From contig CBDDYR010000002.1 in assembly GCA_965235635.1 (NCBI GenBank), positions 62,001-126,000 of the forward strand: DNA of 64,000 bases. Direction: 5' to 3'. The notes beneath the pieces are model-generated. The model did not search any database. It was not told where the DNA came from and saw only the letters and a list, made by a program, of their open reading frames with translations. Below are positions 60,469 through 64,000 of the stretch, one piece after another. Positions within the stretch are counted from its first letter, which is position 1. Each line of letters begins with the position of its first letter. Made by a program: the position numbers and the translations under genes. The DNA comes from Fontibacterium meridianamericanum (GTDB taxonomy: Bacteria; Pseudomonadota; Alphaproteobacteria; Pelagibacterales; Pelagibacteraceae).

Positions 60469-61817
60469 TATTTATGCTTCCAATGTGTTTTATCATTAAG
60501 ATCTTCAATTAAAATTCCATTTTTTTCAAGATCTAACCTTATTGCATCAGCTTTTTTAAAATCTTTATTTTTTCTAGCAAGATTCCTTTGTTCTATTAAA
60601 TTTTCAATATCACTCTTATCTAATTTTATTTTTTTTCTTAAAATATTAAATTGTTCCTTATTTTCATTAAATAAACCAATAAATTTAAGTGCAGAATTTA
60701 AATTTTTTTTTGCAGAAACATTTCCAGTTTTTGCTTTGTTATAAAGATCATGAATGCTCGTTATAAATTTTGGTGTATTTAAATCATCTAATAAAATATT
60801 AAAAAGTTCATCGCTAATTTCATCTTCATTAGAAGAATAAAAACTATACCAATTATCTAATATTTTTTTATTGGTTTCTAAAATTTTAAAATTCCAATCT
60901 AAGGGCTGCCTATAGTGAGTTCCTAAAATACATAATCTAACTATCTGTCCGCTAAAATTATTCTTTAAATTATTAATAGTTATAAAATTTCCATCAGATT
61001 TTGACATTTTTTTTCCGTCAACGGTTACATAACCATTGTGCATCCAATATTTTGCAAAAATATTTGAATTATTTGCACAAATTGATTGTGCTATTTCATT
61101 CTCATGATGAGGAAAAATAAGGTCTAAACCTCCACAATGTAGATCAAATTCTTTACCTAAAAACTTTTCTGACATTGCTGAACATTCTATATGCCAACCA
61201 GGCCTTCCATTACCCCAGGGTGATTGCCAAGAAGGTTCTTTATCTTTGGAGGGTTTCCATAAAACAAAATCTAAGGGGTTGTTTTTTAACTCTGAGACTT
61301 CTACTCTTGATCCGGAAATTAATTCTTTTGGATTTTTATTTGATAATTTTCCATAGTCTTTAAATTTATTTACATTAAAATAAACATTACCATCTTTAAT
61401 ATATGCAAATTTTTTAGCCAATAATTTTTCAATCATTTGAATCATGTCTGTTATATGATCGGTAGCTTTTGGTTGATGGTTCGGAATTAAACAATTTAAA
61501 TATTTACAATCAGCAAAAAAAATATCTGTGATACTTTTTGTAAGTTCACTAATATTAATTTTTAATTCATTAGCTCTTTGTATAATCTTATCGTCTATGT
61601 CAGTGATATTTCTAACATAATTGACTTTATGTTTTCCAAATTTTTTAATTAAAATTCTATATACAAGATCAAAAATAATTAATGGCCTCGCATTACCAAT
61701 ATGGGGATCATCGTAAACGGTTGGACCACAAACATACATTCCAATTGAATTTTTATTTAAAGGAATAAATTCTTCTTTTACTTTGCTTAAAGTATTGTAA
61801 ATTTTTAAATTATTCAT
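60468..61817 (-). CDS. cysS: Cysteinyl-tRNA synthetase
   Basis: Class I synthetase. Zinc-ligand Cys and HIGH region in MYVCGPTVYDDPHIGNARP near residues 26-44, the WHIECSAMS block with further zinc ligands, GGLDLIFPHHENE, and the KMSKS loop KKMSKSDGNF near 270-279. I use the ATG at 61817 (449 residues); a TTG three codons upstream is possible but deepens the overlap with nadE, which is eight bases with my choice. Stop shares one base with cimA. Confidence 0.97.
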   Translation of the reverse strand: MNNLKIYNTLSKVKEEFIPLNKNSIGMYVCGPTVYDDPHIGNARPLIIFDLVYRILIKKFGKHKVNYVRNITDIDDKIIQRANELKINISELTKSITDIFFADCKYLNCLIPNHQPKATDHITDMIQMIEKLLAKKFAYIKDGNVYFNVNKFKDYGKLSNKNPKELISGSRVEVSELKNNPLDFVLWKPSKDKEPSWQSPWGNGRPGWHIECSAMSEKFLGKEFDLHCGGLDLIFPHHENEIAQSICANNSNIFAKYWMHNGYVTVDGKKMSKSDGNFITINNLKNNFSGQIVRLCILGTHYRQPLDWNFKILETNKKILDNWYSFYSSNEDEISDELFNILLDDLNTPKFITSIHDLYNKAKTGNVSAKKNLNSALKFIGLFNENKEQFNILRKKIKLDKSDIENLIEQRNLARKNKDFKKADAIRLDLEKNGILIEDLNDKTHWKHK

Positions 61818-62556
61818 TTTTGTCAAATTTACATATTGGAATTAAGCTCATTTTATGAAGATTTCTCTTTCTAATTTTTAAATATTTTTCATAATTTTTA
61901 TCTTTTGGATTTAACATAGCTCTTTCTAAATCCTCATACGACATTCCTAATTGTCGTTCATCGGTTCTTCCATCTGACCATAACCCATCTGTAGGTGCGG
62001 CGTTAATAATATCTTCTAATATTTTAAGTTCTTTACCCATTTCCCATACTTGAGATTTTAAACAATCAGCAATCGGAGAGATATCTACGCCCCCATCTCC
62101 ATATTTTGTAAAAAAACCAACCCCAAAATCCTCTATTTTATTTCCTGTTCCAACAACAATTCCATTGTTTGCACCTGCTACTTGATAAAGAGTAGTCATT
62201 CGTAATCTTGCTCTAGAATTAGCAAAAGCTAGCTCACTATTAAATTGTCCTAAAGTTTTTTCGAAACTATTAAAAACTTCATCTAAATTAATAATAATTT
62301 CATCAACATTAGAAAATTTACTTTTTAACCATTTCAGATGCGCTTTACTTAAATCATCTTGAAATTTTAATTGTCGAATAGGCATTGATAATGCTTTGAC
62401 TTTCATACCTGTCATTGCAGAAATTGTGCTTACAACGGCTGAATCAATTCCCCCTGAAACTCCGACCACTAAGCAGTCAGGCTTTTTTTCCATTGAATTA
62501 CAATAGTTTATAATCCAGTTTTTTATAAATTGAATTCTATCTGTTGCTTGCATCAT
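61810..62556 (-). CDS. nadE: NH3-dependent NAD+ synthetase
   Basis: Last step of NAD synthesis, amidating deamido-NAD. The ATP pyrophosphatase P-loop SGGIDSA is at residues 34-40; NSRARLRMTTLYQVA near 119-133, VVGTGNKIEDFGVGFFTKYGDGGVDISP near 143-170 and PTDGLWSDGRTDERQLGMSY are family blocks. At 248 residues it has no N-terminal glutaminase domain, so it uses free ammonia. The first two codons are both ATG; either may start. Confidence 0.96.
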   Translation of the reverse strand: MMQATDRIQFIKNWIINYCNSMEKKPDCLVVGVSGGIDSAVVSTISAMTGMKVKALSMPIRQLKFQDDLSKAHLKWLKSKFSNVDEIIINLDEVFNSFEKTLGQFNSELAFANSRARLRMTTLYQVAGANNGIVVGTGNKIEDFGVGFFTKYGDGGVDISPIADCLKSQVWEMGKELKILEDIINAAPTDGLWSDGRTDERQLGMSYEDLERAMLNPKDKNYEKYLKIRKRNLHKMSLIPICKFDKNE

Positions 62557-62588
62557 AATATTTTTACTTTTTTTTAAGTTTGAAGCAA

Positions 62589-62612
62589 AAAAATTATTAA
62601 AAAATAATTTTT
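62589..62612 (-). terminator. Possible AT-only terminator after the DAHP synthase gene
   Basis: A ten-base arm AAAAATTATT and its complement AATAATTTTT flank a four-base loop; on the minus strand two more T follow. The arm overlaps the stop codon of the DAHP synthase gene. With no G or C the stem is weak, and in DNA this AT-rich it could arise by chance. Confidence 0.3.
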
Positions 62613-63987
62613 AAGAAGCTTTTCTAATGGAATTTATTGAGTATTTAGAATTTTTCTTAATTTCTTCTGAAATAAGGAAAGCCAACTCAATTGCTTGATT
62701 TGCATTCAGTCTAGGATCACAATGTGTATGATATCTACTTGATAAATCTTTATCAGTAATATTTTGTGCTCCCCCAATGCATTCTGTTACATTCTTTCCT
62801 GTCATTTCAATATGAAGACCACCAGCATAAGTTCCTTCTCCTTGATGAACATCGAAGAAACTTTTTACTTCAGAAATTATATCCTTAAATGGTCTAGTTT
62901 TAAATCCAGTAGTCGATTTGATTGTATTTCCATGCATAGGATCACACGACCAGATAACTTTTTTATTTGATTTTTTAACAGACTGAATAAGCTTAGGTAA
63001 AAACTTTTCAACTTTATCATGACCAAATCTTGCTATTAAAGTTATTCTTCCAGATTCATCTTCTGGATTCAAAATATCAATTAACTTAATCAATTCCTTA
63101 GGATCTAAACTGGGTCCACATTTAATACCTATTGGATTTTTAATTCCTCGACAAAATTCCACATGAGCGCCATCTATTTGTCTTGTACGATCTCCAATCC
63201 ATAAAAAATGTGCAGAAGTATCGTGATGTTCTCCTGTTGTTGAGTCTACTCGAGTCATGGCTTCTTCATAAGGAAGATGCAAAGCTTCATGACTAGTGTA
63301 AAAATTAACAGTTCTTAGTCTTCTATTTTGCTCTATCGTTATACCGCAAGCATGCATAAAATTTAAAGCTTCCATAACTTTATTTTGAATTTCTTTAAAT
63401 TTTTTATCAGCACTTTTATTTACAAAGTCCATGTTCCACAAGTGTACCTTACTTAAATCAGCAAATCCTCCTTGAGAAAATGCCCTTAATAAATTTAATG
63501 TTGATGCAGATTGTGAATAAGATTTTAATAATCTTGCAGGGTCTGGTTTTCTAGACTCCTCATCAAATTTCATACCGTTAATATTATCTCCTAAGTAACT
63601 AGGAAGTTCTTTTCCATTTACGACTTCTGTAGAAGAACTTCTTGGTTTAGAAAATTGACCTGCCACTCTACCTATTTTTACTATTGGTAAATGTGATGAA
63701 ACAGTAAGTATTAAAGAAACCTGTAAAATGACTTTAAATAAATCTCTAATATTATCTGGATGAAATTCTTCAAAACTTTCAGCACAATCTCCTCCTTGAA
63801 ATAAAAATGCCTTTCCTTCGCTTACTTCACCCAACATATGTTTAAGCGTGCGTGTTTCTCCGGCAAAAACAAGCGGCGGAAATTTAGAAATTTCCTTCAA
63901 AACCTCTTTTAATTTACCTTCATTTTCATAAACGGGTAAATGTTTTGCAGTTTTTGCTCTCCAAGAATCTGGTTTCCAATTTTTCAT
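62611..63987 (-). CDS. 3-deoxy-7-phosphoheptulonate synthase, class II
   Basis: First step of the shikimate pathway: erythrose-4-phosphate plus phosphoenolpyruvate. The class II (plant-like, AroH-II) form: FLFQGGDCAESFEEF near residues 60-74, RVAGQFSKPRSS near 107-118, IGDRTRQIDGAHVEFCRGIKNPIGIK near 264-289, DPMHGNT near 350, and HIEMTGKNVTECIGGA near 396-411. The metal Cys, His, Glu and Asp of the family are present in these blocks. I use the ATG at 63987 (458 residues); a TTG two codons earlier also fits. Upstream sequence runs off the window after 64000. Confidence 0.95.
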   Translation of the reverse strand: MKNWKPDSWRAKTAKHLPVYENEGKLKEVLKEISKFPPLVFAGETRTLKHMLGEVSEGKAFLFQGGDCAESFEEFHPDNIRDLFKVILQVSLILTVSSHLPIVKIGRVAGQFSKPRSSSTEVVNGKELPSYLGDNINGMKFDEESRKPDPARLLKSYSQSASTLNLLRAFSQGGFADLSKVHLWNMDFVNKSADKKFKEIQNKVMEALNFMHACGITIEQNRRLRTVNFYTSHEALHLPYEEAMTRVDSTTGEHHDTSAHFLWIGDRTRQIDGAHVEFCRGIKNPIGIKCGPSLDPKELIKLIDILNPEDESGRITLIARFGHDKVEKFLPKLIQSVKKSNKKVIWSCDPMHGNTIKSTTGFKTRPFKDIISEVKSFFDVHQGEGTYAGGLHIEMTGKNVTECIGGAQNITDKDLSSRYHTHCDPRLNANQAIELAFLISEEIKKNSKYSINSIRKAS

Positions 63988-64000
63988 ATTCAACCTACAG

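Noticed and set aside
62589..62612. Strong terminator after the DAHP synthase gene
   Set aside because: The stem has no G or C; kept only as a low-confidence feature.
1..64000. CRISPR array, prophage, insertion sequence or genomic island
   Set aside because: No regularly spaced repeats, no transposase, integrase or phage genes, and base composition and codon use look uniform across the window.

Overview
This window is a gene-dense, very AT-rich stretch of a small alphaproteobacterial chromosome. Strong lysine/asparagine/isoleucine bias, gaps of only a few bases, single copies of everything, and alphaproteobacterial arrangements (secY-adk-rpsM, tRNA-Leu-tig-clpP-clpX-lon, purC-purS-purQ-purL, BolA next to a CGFS glutaredoxin) suggest a streamlined marine lineage of the SAR11 (Pelagibacterales) type. 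The taxonomic call is inference from content and order; no rRNA lies in the window. I see no phage, insertion sequence, CRISPR array or defence island. No stretch longer than about 200 bases lacks a gene.

Layout. 1-898 (minus): nucleotide-sugar genes, the start of a UDP-glucose dehydrogenase and a frameshifted galU. 923-2373 (plus): panC and lipB. 2352-32702 (minus) is one nearly unbroken translation/transcription block of about 30 kb. It starts at tRNA-Tyr and runs through tRNA-Gly, tuf, tRNA-Trp, secE, nusG, rplKAJL, rpoBC, rpsL-rpsG-fusA, the S10 and spc clusters with secY and adk, and rpsM-rpsK-rpoA-rplQ, ending with crcB and a frameshifted rluC-type gene. A strong candidate promoter precedes tRNA-Tyr and a second one precedes rpsL. 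32896-36185 holds rlmB, marC, tRNA-Asp, two tandem tRNA-Val genes, a gamma-glutamylcyclotransferase-like gene, a small unknown membrane protein and a TauE/SafE permease. 36187-42271 (minus) is the protein quality-control block tRNA-Leu, tig, clpP, clpX, lon, with a heat-shock-like promoter before lon. 42395-49441 carries a GST-like gene, a small membrane protein, the NAD(P)HX repair enzyme, glnA with a clear terminator, parE, a small lipoprotein, tRNA-Leu and a uracil-DNA glycosylase. 49441-57449 holds a CinA-domain gene, then sfsA, map and the purine run purB-purC-purS-purQ-purL (purL frameshifted), then bolA and grxD. 57454-63987 (minus) holds rpsD with its own promoter, trmJ, cimA, cysS, nadE and a class II DAHP synthase.

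How it fits together: almost everything is growth machinery (ribosome, RNA polymerase, elongation factors, secretion, proteostasis, purine, pantothenate, lipoate, NAD, branched-chain and aromatic amino-acid synthesis). Thirteen same-strand gene junctions share exactly one base (TAATG or TGATG), implying coupled translation.

Most notable: three genes (galU, rluC, purL) are each repaired by removing one base, which looks more like sequence error than decay; a tRNA-Val(GAC) with C instead of the near-universal U33; a dyad over the rpsL promoter and a leader hairpin behind it; a sigma32-like lon promoter; a histidine-rich insert in trigger factor; a family-4-type uracil-DNA glycosylase without the iron-sulfur cysteines; charged tails on several ribosomal proteins; and no L30 gene in the spc cluster. 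I did not find a convincing new multi-gene system.
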